Positions 44,236 to 53,364 of a stretch of DNA of 64,000 nt are shown in pieces. Under the pieces are notes generated by a model, which ran no database searches, had not been told where the DNA came from, and was given only the letters and a program-made list of their open reading frames with translations. The stretch covers positions 1 through 64,000 of the forward strand of contig DATGIL010000055.1 of assembly GCA_035295745.1 (NCBI GenBank). Reading direction: 5' to 3'. How positions within the stretch are numbered: position 1 is the stretch's first letter; the number at the start of each line of letters is the position of its first letter. This stretch comes from JAIQFL01 sp035295745. GTDB lineage: Bacteria > Acidobacteriota > Terriglobia > Bryobacterales > Bryobacteraceae. A program made the position numbers and the translations under genes.

Positions 44236-44841
44236 TCATTTTTGTACCCGCTGGCCGCGCGATCTCCATGCTTCGGCGGCGCGATTGAGCTTGCGTTTGG
44301 CGCTCACGATGTAGGCCTTGGCGCCGCTGGTGTTGTCGAGTTGGAGTAGCCGGGTGATGTTGTCGAGCGGCAATTCGTCGACGAAGTGAAGCGTCATCAC
44401 CCGCGTCTCGACTTCGGAGAGAGCTGAGGCGATCAACTCGCGCACCATCTGCGCCGAACTCGCGCTCTCCAGCTGCGCCAGGGGATTCGGCGATTGGTCG
44501 GCTACCTCGATGGCGGCAGCATCGCCAGACGATTCCGCTGCCGCGGCTCGCGCCTTGAGCTCCTTGAAGCAGTGATTGCGGGAAATGGTATAGAGCCAGG
44601 TGGAGAACTTTGCTTCTCCGCGGAAAGAGGCAATCGAGCGAAAAGCCTTGAGGAGAATCTCCTGGGCAAGGTCTGCAGCTGCCTCGCGGTCTCCGGCGAG
44701 CCGCAGGCACCATAACGCAACCTTGCCGCGATATCTTTGAAAGAGTTCGTTGAGGCAAGCATCGGCCTCGGGAGATCCAGGTTGCGCCAGATAACGCGCG
44801 ACCAACTCCTCGTCCCGCATAAGCCCCATGAAACCGTTCAT
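44236..44841 (-). CDS. ECF-type RNA polymerase sigma factor
   Basis: 201 residues. Region 2 at about 25-100 contains ELFQRYRGKVALWCLRLAGD, REAAADLAQEILLKAFRSIA and FSTWLYTISRNHCFKELK; region 4 contains LSEVETRVMTLHFVDELPLD and NTSGAKAYIVSAKRKLNRA. Several in-frame ATGs lie close to the start (44841, 44829, 44820). It is followed by its anti-sigma. The region upstream holds a GTGCGGAA/TTCCGCAC inverted repeat that may serve autoregulation. Confidence 0.9.
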   Translation of the reverse strand: MNGFMGLMRDEELVARYLAQPGSPEADACLNELFQRYRGKVALWCLRLAGDREAAADLAQEILLKAFRSIASFRGEAKFSTWLYTISRNHCFKELKARAAAAESSGDAAAIEVADQSPNPLAQLESASSAQMVRELIASALSEVETRVMTLHFVDELPLDNITRLLQLDNTSGAKAYIVSAKRKLNRAAEAWRSRGQRVQK

Positions 44842-44900
44842 TATACGGCGTTAAAGTTTGTCTGCTCACGCTCACAATCGTTAAGAGTTGAGCGCACGCC

Positions 44901-44932
44901 GTGCGGAACAGAAAAATTGTCATATTCCGCAC
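44901..44932. promoter_or_regulatory. Inverted repeat upstream of the ECF sigma gene
   Basis: GTGCGGAA and TTCCGCAC are perfect 8-bp inverted arms separated by 16 AT-rich nt, about 60 nt before the sigma-factor start. Possible operator or promoter element; on the minus strand the GGAA lies where an ECF -35 could be. Confidence 0.45.
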
Positions 44933-44967
44933 GAGGATATGGCCTAATCCTCGGCTATGCGTAGCGT

Positions 44968-45089
44968 TTCGTTGATACGGCCTCGTATTGGGCAACAACA
45001 CGCCTTCGATCGTGGCTCGCAACGCGCCGCTCGGGTTAGCAAGCGCTCTGGCGATACGTCGGCGGACTTCTGGAACCATCCGCTAAGCC
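44968..45089. repeat. Dispersed intergenic repeat, copy B
   Basis: Aligns with 17090-17206 over about 115 bp (shared GGCAACAACACGCC, TGGCTCGCAACG, TTAGCAAGCG, GTCGGCGGACTTCTGG). Its right edge (AACCATCCGCTAAGCC) also resembles, in reverse complement, the edge of the 58 kb array. Confidence 0.7.
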
Positions 45090-45095
45090 AAAGTG

Positions 45096-47303
45096 TCACT
45101 CGGGCTTTTGTCGCCACTCGGTGGCCATGTTGTCATCGGTGATCATTCGCCTCCCCGTGGTCCGCCGTAGAATGTTCTCTCGCGACTCCATGCCCTCCGA
45201 CTCGTAAGTATTCCCCGGCAAGGTCGCGGCGCGCGCCATGATTTCGCCCAAAAGCATAGAGTCGCCTGGTTTGGACAGGTCGAGGATCGGTACTCCTTCC
45301 AATCGATACTTCAGCAGAGTCTGGCGCCAACGCTCCGCATCCGCCGGAATCGGACTGTCGCTGACCGCCATAAAAGGACCGAATCGATAGGCGTAGGGAA
45401 AGTGCTGGGCACCGGTGTATTGCGCGTCCCACGAAAAGGTCGTGTTGTAGTAGAGGACTCCTCCTGGCTTGAGAAGCTGGCGCGCCAGGTCGAGAAACTC
45501 CACGGAGAGCAGGTTCGTGGCATTCGATCGCCAGTAATAGATGGTGTCCATCACGATCACATCGAACTTGCGGTCGCGATGGCGTTCCATCCAGCGGCGG
45601 CCATCGTCGATGACGAGCTCCACTTTGGGATTGTGGAGCAGGGGCGCCACCAGCGGGTATCTTTTGATGACCTCAACGTACCCCGGATTGATCTCGACCA
45701 CCACCTGGTGTTCCAACTGCGGATGGTTGGAAATGATCTCGGTCCAGGCGCCACCCGACAGTCCGACCTCCAATACCTCTTTAGGATTCGGGTGAAAGAA
45801 GCTCACGGCCAAAGGCCGTAACAATAAATTGGTTTCGTGGATATCGGTTGTCATCCAGCCATCGAACGCGCCTCCGCCGAAGATCGCGCCGTCCTCATCC
45901 ACCGCGACGACTCCGCTGCGCGTCTCCACCAGGTCGGCGAGTCTCGTGCCCTCCTGCCCCCACTCACGCTTGTACTGCATTTGGCCATAGACCGTGGCGT
46001 ACACAGGACCCGAGGAGAGCACGACAAATACAGCGGCACATGAGGCCAGACTAGCGGCGATGGAGCGCTCGTTTGGGGTGAGTTGCGCCACGCGCAGCAC
46101 GGCGATCGCGATGGCAATTCCGAGCAGGGTGAGCATGACCGAAATCCACCGCAGCGAGAAGTAGTCCATGAGGATGAATCCCACGATCCAACTGCCGGCT
46201 GCCGATCCGACGATGTTGGCTAGATAGAGATAGCTCAGGCCCGCGCCCGCGCCCGTATTCGGCCGGACGGAAATATGGCAAAGCAAGGGGAAGGTCGCCC
46301 CGAGCATGCCGGCCGTGACAGCGATCAGAGGGAGAGTCCAGATGTAGTCGACGTGGCGCACCGCGAAACCGAGCAGGGGCGGGATGGCAAATCCCAGCAA
46401 GTTCGCAAAGAGGACCAGCGCGGCGATAGAACGGGCCAGGCGACTCAGCTCGGTGGAGCTTTGGTTGCAGATACGCCGGGTCCACAGTGAGCCCAACGCG
46501 ATACCGGCGAGAAATGCGCCAAGGACGTACGCGAAGCACTGCGCGGGTCCACTGGTGGCGAACGAATAGAGGCGATACCAGACGATCTCATAGCAGAGGG
46601 ACAGGAAGCCTGCGAGAGCGGCCAGCACGATCGCGAGGTGGAACGGAAGCATCGGGACGGTGGCGGGCTTGTCGGACGCGGAGCCAGGCTCCACCGCCGG
46701 GGTGCCGCGCCATCGGAATTGCAGAAGCAGGACGCTCGAACCGACCAGGACATTGAGCGCGGCAGCGACCATGATCGACCCGGACATTCCCAAGTGAGGC
46801 ATCGTGGCCAGCGCGGCTACGAAACACGCTACTGAGGAGCCAAGCGTATTCACGAAATACAGAGCGCCGACCGACTGCCCGACGTTGCCCGAGAATCGCA
46901 CCAGTTGCGCTACGAGAAGCGGCAAGGTAGCCCCCATCAGAGCGGTCGGGATCAAAACCAGTCCGAACGAGAGCAGACCGGTTTGTAGCGGAGGCGCGCC
47001 GGCGGTAAAGCGCGCAACGGCGTGAAACAGCGGCAGCGACGCGAGACCGTATGCCGCGATTCCCAATTCGATGCCGCCGAAGAGCAACAGCAAAGGAGCT
47101 GATGGATTGCGCGAAATTCTGCCCCCGGCCAGGCTGCCGAGGCCCAGCCCCAGCATGAAGGCGCTCACGACGACGGTGACGGACTCGATGTTGACACCGT
47201 AAATCGCGAACAGGGTACGCTGCCAGACGATTTGGTACAGCAAGGCGGGAAAACCCGAGACGAAAAATAATAAGTAAAACCAACGGAAGGCAGCTCGAGA
47301 CAT
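45096..47303 (-). CDS. Membrane-fused spermidine-synthase-like protein
   Basis: 735 residues. The first 430 or so are membrane helices in two MFS-like halves (starting FRWFYLLFFVSGFPALLYQI and LAALAGFLSLCYEIVWYRLY; both share the ...YEIVWxR pattern). The C-terminal domain is spermidine-synthase-like: EVLEVGLSGGAWTEIISNHP, VVVEINPGYVEVIKRYPLV, VIDDGRRWMERHRDRKFDVIVMD and LKPGGVLYYNTT. The GxGxG of SAM enzymes is GLSGG here. Acidobacteria often encode such fusions; the substrate and product are not known. Confidence 0.8.
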   Translation of the reverse strand: MSRAAFRWFYLLFFVSGFPALLYQIVWQRTLFAIYGVNIESVTVVVSAFMLGLGLGSLAGGRISRNPSAPLLLLFGGIELGIAAYGLASLPLFHAVARFTAGAPPLQTGLLSFGLVLIPTALMGATLPLLVAQLVRFSGNVGQSVGALYFVNTLGSSVACFVAALATMPHLGMSGSIMVAAALNVLVGSSVLLLQFRWRGTPAVEPGSASDKPATVPMLPFHLAIVLAALAGFLSLCYEIVWYRLYSFATSGPAQCFAYVLGAFLAGIALGSLWTRRICNQSSTELSRLARSIAALVLFANLLGFAIPPLLGFAVRHVDYIWTLPLIAVTAGMLGATFPLLCHISVRPNTGAGAGLSYLYLANIVGSAAGSWIVGFILMDYFSLRWISVMLTLLGIAIAIAVLRVAQLTPNERSIAASLASCAAVFVVLSSGPVYATVYGQMQYKREWGQEGTRLADLVETRSGVVAVDEDGAIFGGGAFDGWMTTDIHETNLLLRPLAVSFFHPNPKEVLEVGLSGGAWTEIISNHPQLEHQVVVEINPGYVEVIKRYPLVAPLLHNPKVELVIDDGRRWMERHRDRKFDVIVMDTIYYWRSNATNLLSVEFLDLARQLLKPGGVLYYNTTFSWDAQYTGAQHFPYAYRFGPFMAVSDSPIPADAERWRQTLLKYRLEGVPILDLSKPGDSMLLGEIMARAATLPGNTYESEGMESRENILRRTTGRRMITDDNMATEWRQKPE

Positions 47304-47364
47304 GATGAATCAGTCATGGTAGTACAGGAATCGGAACCAGTGGGGCTCGGCGGCCGAATGCCCG

Positions 47365-48609
47365 TTATTGAAACTCCACCTGCTCGATGCGTCCGATGCC
47401 GAATACGAACATCGCCGCGGAGGCGAGTACGATTGCAGCAGCCACCACGAATGCCCAGTAGAATTGGCCGCTCTTCTGAACCACCCAACCGGTGAGCCAC
47501 GGCGCAGCGACACCAGCCAGATTCGCGAACCCATTCTGCAGTCCGGTCCATTTGCCGGCAGCGCGTGGACCGGCGAGGGTTTGGGTGATGGCGAACACGT
47601 TGGCGGTGTAAAGTCCGAACGACAGACAGGCGAGAATCAGCAGCGCCATCGCCATGCGTTCGTCAAGGACCACACAGACCGGCAGGATGATCGTGGAAAG
47701 CACAAGTCCCGTGCCGGCGAAAGTCTTGCGCACGCGTGTGGGACTGCCGCCGCGTGCGATCCATCGATCGGACAACCACCCGGAAGCCACGCTGGAGAGC
47801 GAGATCGCCATGAATGCCGCGGAGCCCGCCACCGCCATCTTGTCCTTGGAATAGTGGCGTTCCTTCTCGAGGTAAGGTGGCAGCCAGGTGATCAGGAAAT
47901 ACCAGAAGTAATTGGAGCAGAACAGTCCGAGCGAAGTAAACCACGCCGCACGGTGGCTGAGAATCGAGATGATGCTCGGAACGTCGCGGTGATGCTCGCG
48001 GGCGGCCACGCCTTTACCGCGAGGCATCCAATAGAACCAGGGGAGCAGCCAAAGGAGGCTACCGAATCCCAAGGCAATGAAGAAGGCGCGCCATCCGAAG
48101 CGGGCCATCAGAAGGCCGCCCAGCAGCGTGCCGATCGCCGGCCCTCCCTTCGTACCGGCATCGATCAGAGCGTTGGCGAAGCCGCGGTGATGCTCCGGGA
48201 AGTTGTTGGCGAGGATGCGCGAGTAAGAGGGGTAGGCGACCGATTCGCCAATGCCGAGCACCAGGCGCAGGCCAAACACCAGCCCGAAGAAATGGGCCGC
48301 TCCCGTGACCGCTGTGGCGCCCGACCACAGAAAAAATCCGGCTGCGAGAACCCAGCACACGTTGAATCGGTCCACCAGCCAGCCTGCAATGCCGAAGAGT
48401 TGAAACGTGGCGTAGGTCCAAAAGAAGGCCGAGAGCAACATGCCGAGGTGATAGTCGCTGACGTGCAGTTCGGCTTGGATGTTGGTTGCCCCAACCGAAA
48501 GATTGGCTCGATCGACGTAGTTGAGCAGGCCGGAGACTACGAGCAAGGAGAGGACGCGCCATTCCTTGCCCGACAAGGCGGCGCGGGGCGCCTCCAGAAG
48601 ATTGGGCAC
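47365..48609 (-). CDS. MFS transporter, anion:cation symporter type
   Basis: 414 residues with about 12 membrane segments. LLNYVDRANLSVGATNIQAE near the start is the ACS-family signature (hexuronate, phthalate and glucarate permeases). GIGESVAYPSYSRILANNFP and the conserved RAxxxGxxxxG-type loops follow. It probably imports an organic anion with protons. The gene lies 61 nt upstream of the spermidine-synthase-like gene on the same strand. The substrate cannot be inferred further. Confidence 0.85.
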   Translation of the reverse strand: MPNLLEAPRAALSGKEWRVLSLLVVSGLLNYVDRANLSVGATNIQAELHVSDYHLGMLLSAFFWTYATFQLFGIAGWLVDRFNVCWVLAAGFFLWSGATAVTGAAHFFGLVFGLRLVLGIGESVAYPSYSRILANNFPEHHRGFANALIDAGTKGGPAIGTLLGGLLMARFGWRAFFIALGFGSLLWLLPWFYWMPRGKGVAAREHHRDVPSIISILSHRAAWFTSLGLFCSNYFWYFLITWLPPYLEKERHYSKDKMAVAGSAAFMAISLSSVASGWLSDRWIARGGSPTRVRKTFAGTGLVLSTIILPVCVVLDERMAMALLILACLSFGLYTANVFAITQTLAGPRAAGKWTGLQNGFANLAGVAAPWLTGWVVQKSGQFYWAFVVAAAIVLASAAMFVFGIGRIEQVEFQ

Positions 48610-48631
48610 AGGCTACGATTCTACACCGATC

Positions 48632-49585
48632 TCACGCGGGCACGATGGTGTAGAGCGGATTGAACTCGGGCACGCCCGCATGCCTGCCGGCGATCCAGCG
48701 CAATACGTACACCTGCTTGGGATCGGTCAGGCCGCTCTGGCCCACGAGCTTCTCCACAGTGTTGGGCAGCATCTCGAGCAGGGCATGCGCGCCTTCGTCT
48801 TTGTAGTAGTCGATGTCGGGCTCCATGAGGATGGTGTTGGGCAGGTCGGCGGGCGGGGCATCGTTGCCGTGAAAGGTCAGCTGCACGTTGGCCTCGCCGA
48901 ACTGCACTTGCTTGTAGCTGGCGGTCGCATTTTTGTGAAAGAGCTGGAATCCCAGCTCGGACGCGAATTCTCCATGCTGCGTGGCCTGTATCGTCTGATC
49001 GAGAAGGGAGTGATCGGCCCAGGCATAGAACCGGTCCTGCTGCATGGAGTCGTCCCAGACAAAGCGGCGGAAATAGTCGAGGGCCTTGCCCACGGGCATC
49101 TCGATCGCGGCCATGGCGGTAGTGATATTCAGCATACACGCCAGCACGGGATGGCGCGCGGGCGTTTCAATCATGACTTCGAAGCGTGTCCGCGCCGCTT
49201 GTGGATCGAGGTCGTTGGTGAGCATGGAATAGAGCTTGGGGAAAGTCTGCGGAAGCGTGGCCCATTGCGCACCCGCGAAGTTGAAGGAGGAGTTTCGCGG
49301 CAGCAGCATCAGGTCGAGACTCTGCAGAACGCCGGCCTGGAGAGTGACTGGCGCAAACCCGGCATCGAGGTAGCCGTCGGCCGAGGCCAGCACCGTGTAA
49401 TTGTCTCCGAAATTGTGAAAGATCGGCAGGCCAGGAAAATAGACCGACGGACCATCGTGGAAGTCGGCCGATTGAGGCTTCTGGTTTCCGTCGATCACGC
49501 GGATGAGTAGCTTCTTGTCGGTCTTGAGCGGCTGGCGCGTACCGTCCACTACGTTGACCATGAGGCTTGTTTTGGAGTCGGACAT
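48632..49585 (-). CDS. Hypothetical protein with N-terminal prealbumin-like domain
   Basis: 317 residues from the ATG at 49585; the frame is open to 49735 but the earlier part is not protein-like and overlaps thrC divergently. Residues 5-90 (LMVNVVDGTRQPLKTDKKLL, SVYFPGLPIFHNFGDNYTVL, ADGYLDAGFAPVTL) look like a carboxypeptidase-regulatory beta-sandwich. The rest (ALDYFRRFVWDDSMQQDRFY, DYYKDEGAHALLEMLPN) is unrecognised. It ends just 22 nt before the MFS gene on the same strand. Confidence 0.6.
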   Translation of the reverse strand: MSDSKTSLMVNVVDGTRQPLKTDKKLLIRVIDGNQKPQSADFHDGPSVYFPGLPIFHNFGDNYTVLASADGYLDAGFAPVTLQAGVLQSLDLMLLPRNSSFNFAGAQWATLPQTFPKLYSMLTNDLDPQAARTRFEVMIETPARHPVLACMLNITTAMAAIEMPVGKALDYFRRFVWDDSMQQDRFYAWADHSLLDQTIQATQHGEFASELGFQLFHKNATASYKQVQFGEANVQLTFHGNDAPPADLPNTILMEPDIDYYKDEGAHALLEMLPNTVEKLVGQSGLTDPKQVYVLRWIAGRHAGVPEFNPLYTIVPA

Positions 49586-49679
49586 CGCGGCGTTCAGGTT
49601 ATCAGAGTCGGATGACGCACGCATTACGATCACGGCCCGGACCGTGGCCAGTGTCGCAAGCACCCTATAATAAGGCTTC

Positions 49680-50987
49680 ATGCCCGCGGAACTTGCCTGT
49701 TTCGAGCAGCGCTGCCAGGCGCGCTTCCCGATCACCGACGTGATCTACAACTGTCCCCATTGCGGAGGTCTGCTGGAGGCCGTTTATCCCAAGCCGGAGA
49801 TCCCGGCCGGCGAATTGAAGGTACTGTGGCGCAATCGGCGCCTCTCCAACGCTCCGCTGGAACAGAGCGGCGTGTGGCGATATCGCGAATTCTTTCCGTT
49901 CCTTTCGGACTACTCGCGCGTAGTCACGCTTCGCGAGGGGAATACTCCTCTGCTCGATGGCCCACGGGCGGCGCAATATGCAGGTCTCGATCGGCTGACG
50001 TTCAAGCACCAGGGATTCAATCCCACAGGTTCGTTCAAGGACAACGGAATGACCTGTGGCGTGGCGCAGGCTCTCCGTCTGGGACTGTCACGTGTGGCGT
50101 GTGTTTCCACGGGAAATACGTCGGCCTCGATGGCCGCTTACGCCAGCGCGGCGGGGCTCCAGCCGATCATCTTCCTGCCGCATGGGAACATTTCATTCGG
50201 TAAGCTGGCGCAAGCGTTGGAGTATGGCGCTCGCACTCTGCAGGTGGAAGCGAACTTCGACCAGATCCTGGCGCTAGTGCGTCAACTCGCCGACGAAGTC
50301 GGCATCTACCTGCTCAATTCCATCAACCCGTTTCGCATCGAGGGCCAGAAGAGCATCATGCTGGAACTGATGGACCAGCGCGACTGGCGTGTGCCGGACT
50401 GGGTGGTACTGCCGGGAGGGAACCTGGGCAACACCTCGGCCTTCGGGAAGGCGTTCCGGGAGATGAAGGAGTGGGGCCTGATCGACCGGCTTCCACGGCT
50501 CGCCGTGATCCAGGCGGCGGGAGCTGCTCCTTTCTACGACTTGATGCGATCGGCGGACCCGTCGCATTTGGTGCCGATTTCGCATCCCGAGACCCTGGCG
50601 ACGGCCATCAAGATCGGCGACCCGGTTTCCTGGCCGAAAGCGCTTTACGAAGTGAAACAATCAGGTGGGCTGGTGGAAGCGGTTACAGAACAAGACATCG
50701 CAGACGCGAAAGCGATTATCGGACAGTGTGGAATCGGTTGCGAACCGGCCTCGGCCGCCACCTTGGCAGGAATTCGCAAATTGGTCGCCGCACGTGCAAT
50801 GGCGAACGGTGAGGACGTGGTGGCTGTTCTCACAGGCAATGTCCTAAAAGATAGCCCTTACGGCTATCAGTACCATGCGGGGGAATTGAAGGCACCAGAC
50901 GGGAGCCAAGTGATTCCAAAATTTGGGAATCCACCCGTACTGGTACCATATGACCTTCAACAGATCGTCACATTCTTAAGAACTTAG
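49680..50987 (+). CDS. thrC: Threonine synthase
   Basis: A 435-residue PLP fold-type II enzyme making threonine from O-phosphohomoserine. The N-terminus has a zinc-ribbon-like quartet (C7, C12, C25, C28 in ELACFEQRCQARF...NCPHCGG), as in the plant/archaeal class. The Schiff-base lysine sits in HQGFNPTGSFKDNGM. STGNTSASMAAYA and the phosphate loop PGGNLGNTSAFGKAF are present. No other threonine gene is adjacent. It is the only forward gene in its neighbourhood. Confidence 0.9.
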   Translation: MPAELACFEQRCQARFPITDVIYNCPHCGGLLEAVYPKPEIPAGELKVLWRNRRLSNAPLEQSGVWRYREFFPFLSDYSRVVTLREGNTPLLDGPRAAQYAGLDRLTFKHQGFNPTGSFKDNGMTCGVAQALRLGLSRVACVSTGNTSASMAAYASAAGLQPIIFLPHGNISFGKLAQALEYGARTLQVEANFDQILALVRQLADEVGIYLLNSINPFRIEGQKSIMLELMDQRDWRVPDWVVLPGGNLGNTSAFGKAFREMKEWGLIDRLPRLAVIQAAGAAPFYDLMRSADPSHLVPISHPETLATAIKIGDPVSWPKALYEVKQSGGLVEAVTEQDIADAKAIIGQCGIGCEPASAATLAGIRKLVAARAMANGEDVVAVLTGNVLKDSPYGYQYHAGELKAPDGSQVIPKFGNPPVLVPYDLQQIVTFLRT

Positions 50988-51092
50988 CATTCTTTCCCCA
51001 CATTTAGGGGTAAACGTTAACCCACAATTTAGAATCAGGCAAATCCTGTATTTACTATTGTATTCGCTGAATCGATCTGGTACATCTGTACT

Positions 51093-51266
51093 ATGCTCCC
51101 CGCGAAAAAACCACCTGTGGTCATTACTCGATTTCGCAGTTCCCAGAAAAATCTTCAGAACCTCTATGCTCGACGCTCGGCGATTGATGCCCTCATACAC
51201 TCGTTGGAAGAGTACAATCGCTTCCGAGTGAAACGCAGCGCTGAAAACAAGCGGAAGAGCGCTTAA
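51093..51266 (+). CDS. Small basic protein (57 aa)
   Basis: A 58-codon frame starting MLPAKKPPVVITRFRSS and continuing NLQNLYARRSAIDALIHSLE, EYNRFRVKRSAENKRKSA. It is too regular in composition (very basic, one amphipathic helix) to be noise and has normal codon use, but no clear Shine-Dalgarno. It is convergent with the TlpA-like gene, 9 nt apart. Function unknown; nucleic-acid binding is conceivable. Confidence 0.5.
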   Translation: MLPAKKPPVVITRFRSSQKNLQNLYARRSAIDALIHSLEEYNRFRVKRSAENKRKSA

Positions 51267-51275
51267 GCACCCTGC

Positions 51276-52166
51276 TTATTTCGGTAACACCTTCTGAATT
51301 CTGGCGGATAGCTCCTCCTCGGTAGCCGCGCCGGGATGATAGTAGCGGACTACCCCCGCGGCGTCGGTGAGCACCAGGGTGGGTGTGGTACTGGAACCAT
51401 AGGTGAGGAAATTGGAATCGCTAACAGGAACAGGCACATTGGAGAGCATCGGATAGAACTGCTGCCTGACCTGTTCGATATACCGCTTTTCGGTGACCGG
51501 AGCCGCCGGTTCGCCGCCCGCAACATATCCGTACAGCTTGGTCGGCGCAATCAGCACTAATCCCTTCGGACCGTACTTTTTCATCACCGACGCCAGGATC
51601 GGGCCTTCGCCTTTGCAGTCGGAACACCAGTGTGCCCAGAAAAAGAGCAGCACGGGATGTCCGCGTAGCGCTGCCAGGGATGGCGGTTTCGCGCCCAGCC
51701 ATTCGTTTTCCTCCAGTGGCGGCGCCGGCTTGCCTTCCATATTCAACAAATTCACGTTCTTGCGAATGCGCTCGCCGATCGAGGTGGTGCGGTAGAGTGC
51801 CAGTTGCTGGTTCAGATAGCTGATGGCTTCCGGACGTTCCCCACGGCCGGCGAGAATCAGCGCGTGGACTTCGATCGACGCACCCAAGGCCGTGGGCAGC
51901 CACGGGTCGGTATCGAGTTTGCGCGTCTTGAGAAGTTGAAGCGAGAGTTGGTGTGCTTCGGTGGCGTAGGCATCGGCGGGATCGAGCCGGCGCTGATCGA
52001 ACTCGCCTCGTGCAATCCAGGACAAAGCGGCCGCGAATTCCGGAGTGGACCCGGCCTGCTTCTGATAACTCCGCGCCATGCGTTCAGCGGTGGTGAGATC
52101 GTGCTGCAGGATCAAGGTCCGGACGTCGTTGACCAGCGAAATGTACAGAAGAAGAGCGAGGGGCAC
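51276..52166 (-). CDS. TlpA/thioredoxin-like protein with helical N-domain
   Basis: 296 residues. A short hydrophobic N-terminus (PLALLLYISLV) is followed by a TPR-like helical part to about residue 140. The C-terminal thioredoxin domain has SLAALRGHPVLLFFWAHWCS with the redox pair WCSDC at about 180-184 and the cis-Pro segment SSTTPTLVLTDAAG. Probably a periplasmic thiol-disulfide reductase. The catalytic cysteines are ordinary codons here, unlike the peroxiredoxin at 35437-35976. Confidence 0.8.
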   Translation of the reverse strand: MPLALLLYISLVNDVRTLILQHDLTTAERMARSYQKQAGSTPEFAAALSWIARGEFDQRRLDPADAYATEAHQLSLQLLKTRKLDTDPWLPTALGASIEVHALILAGRGERPEAISYLNQQLALYRTTSIGERIRKNVNLLNMEGKPAPPLEENEWLGAKPPSLAALRGHPVLLFFWAHWCSDCKGEGPILASVMKKYGPKGLVLIAPTKLYGYVAGGEPAAPVTEKRYIEQVRQQFYPMLSNVPVPVSDSNFLTYGSSTTPTLVLTDAAGVVRYYHPGAATEEELSARIQKVLPK

Positions 52167-52175
52167 AGTTCTATT

Positions 52176-53333
52176 TTAACGGGCTGTTCGCGGCGCGTGC
52201 CCCGCCGCCTCTTCGTAGATCTCCAGGACTTGGCGAGCCGTGCGGTCCCAACTGAAGCGAGCAGCCTGCTCCTTCCCGCGCCGGATCAGTTCCGCCCGCA
52301 GCCGCTCGTCGAGCAGAACGTCGCGAATGCCGCGGGCGATGTCGAAGACATTTTCGGGATTCACCAGGACGGCTGCGTCCCCCACCACCTCGGGTAGAGA
52401 ACTGACGTTTGAGGTGACCACGGGTGTGCCGCACGCCATGGCTTCAAGCGGGGGCAGTCCAAAGCCCTCATATCGCGACGGGAACACGAACGCGGCGGCG
52501 AACTCGTAGAAGCAGCGAAGGGTCTCGAAGGGAACGAATCCCAGAAAGCGCACCGACTGTTCCACCCGGCTCTTGATGACCGCCTGGCGAACCGCGGGAA
52601 ATCGCGAGATCGTATCGCCGATGATCACCAAGCGCAAGTCGTGGTAAACGGGGTGGGACGCCAATTGATCGCGCACCACGGCAAACGCCTCCACCAGACG
52701 GGGCACGTTCTTATGACGTCGGATGTTGCCGGCATAGAGCAGGAACGGATAGTTGATCTGGTAGCGCTCCATGATTCTCATTTGCTCTTCGGAACGCGGC
52801 TCCGAAGTGCGCGTGAGAAATCCGGGATCGGGTGCATTGTAGACCCGCCGAATCCGATCGGGTGGGACGTTGAGACGCGCCTCGACATCGCGTTTGGTGG
52901 CTTCGGAGACGGCGATGATCCGGCTGGCACGCTTGAGCCCGCGTTCCCAGCGGTAGCGCCGCAACTGCATCCGAAAGTTGGAGCGGTTCTCCTCGAATAC
53001 CAGGCTCGCCATGTCGTGGATAGTGACCACATAGGGGCGGATCATCAGCAACGGCACGCTATTCAGCGGGATGTGCGAGAGGTCGGGTGAGAGGCCCCGC
53101 AGATAGATCGGAAAGGTCAGATTGTCGAGGTAGTCCGTATCGCGCCGCCGGTAGACCGCCGCGCGGAAATTCTCAGGAAGACCCACCAGGGTCCTCACAT
53201 CGGCCGGTCCACTGACGAGCGTGTACTGGTTCGTCGAGTCGATGTTGCTGAGGCCATGCACCAGGCTGCGGATGTATGTGCCGATTCCAAAGTCCCGGAT
53301 GCGGCGGGCGTCGATTACGATATGGAGCGCCAT
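52176..53333 (-). CDS. Glycosyltransferase family 4
   Basis: 385 residues, GT-B fold. The acceptor-side N-domain starts HIVIDARRIRDFGIGTYIRS. The nucleotide-sugar domain has PFLLYAGNIRRHKNVPRLVE, VRFLGFVPFETLRCFYEFAA and the EX7E motif in FPSRYEGFGLPPLEAMACG followed by TPVVTSNVSSLPEVVGDAA. It retains sugar configuration; donor and acceptor are unknown. It lies 31 nt downstream of glyA on the same strand and may be co-transcribed. Confidence 0.9.
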   Translation of the reverse strand: MALHIVIDARRIRDFGIGTYIRSLVHGLSNIDSTNQYTLVSGPADVRTLVGLPENFRAAVYRRRDTDYLDNLTFPIYLRGLSPDLSHIPLNSVPLLMIRPYVVTIHDMASLVFEENRSNFRMQLRRYRWERGLKRASRIIAVSEATKRDVEARLNVPPDRIRRVYNAPDPGFLTRTSEPRSEEQMRIMERYQINYPFLLYAGNIRRHKNVPRLVEAFAVVRDQLASHPVYHDLRLVIIGDTISRFPAVRQAVIKSRVEQSVRFLGFVPFETLRCFYEFAAAFVFPSRYEGFGLPPLEAMACGTPVVTSNVSSLPEVVGDAAVLVNPENVFDIARGIRDVLLDERLRAELIRRGKEQAARFSWDRTARQVLEIYEEAAGHAPRTAR

Positions 53334-53364
53334 GCAGTAGAACCGGGAACGTTGCTCCCGACGG

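Noticed and set aside
44213..45079. 288-codon minus-strand frame over the sigma-factor gene
   Set aside because: It overlaps the well-supported ECF sigma frame and part of dispersed repeat copy B; its N-terminus is just the translated repeat.
47368..48663. 431-codon plus-strand frame antisense to the MFS transporter
   Set aside because: His/Arg/Glu-rich shadow translation with no motif; the minus strand encodes a clear 12-helix transporter.
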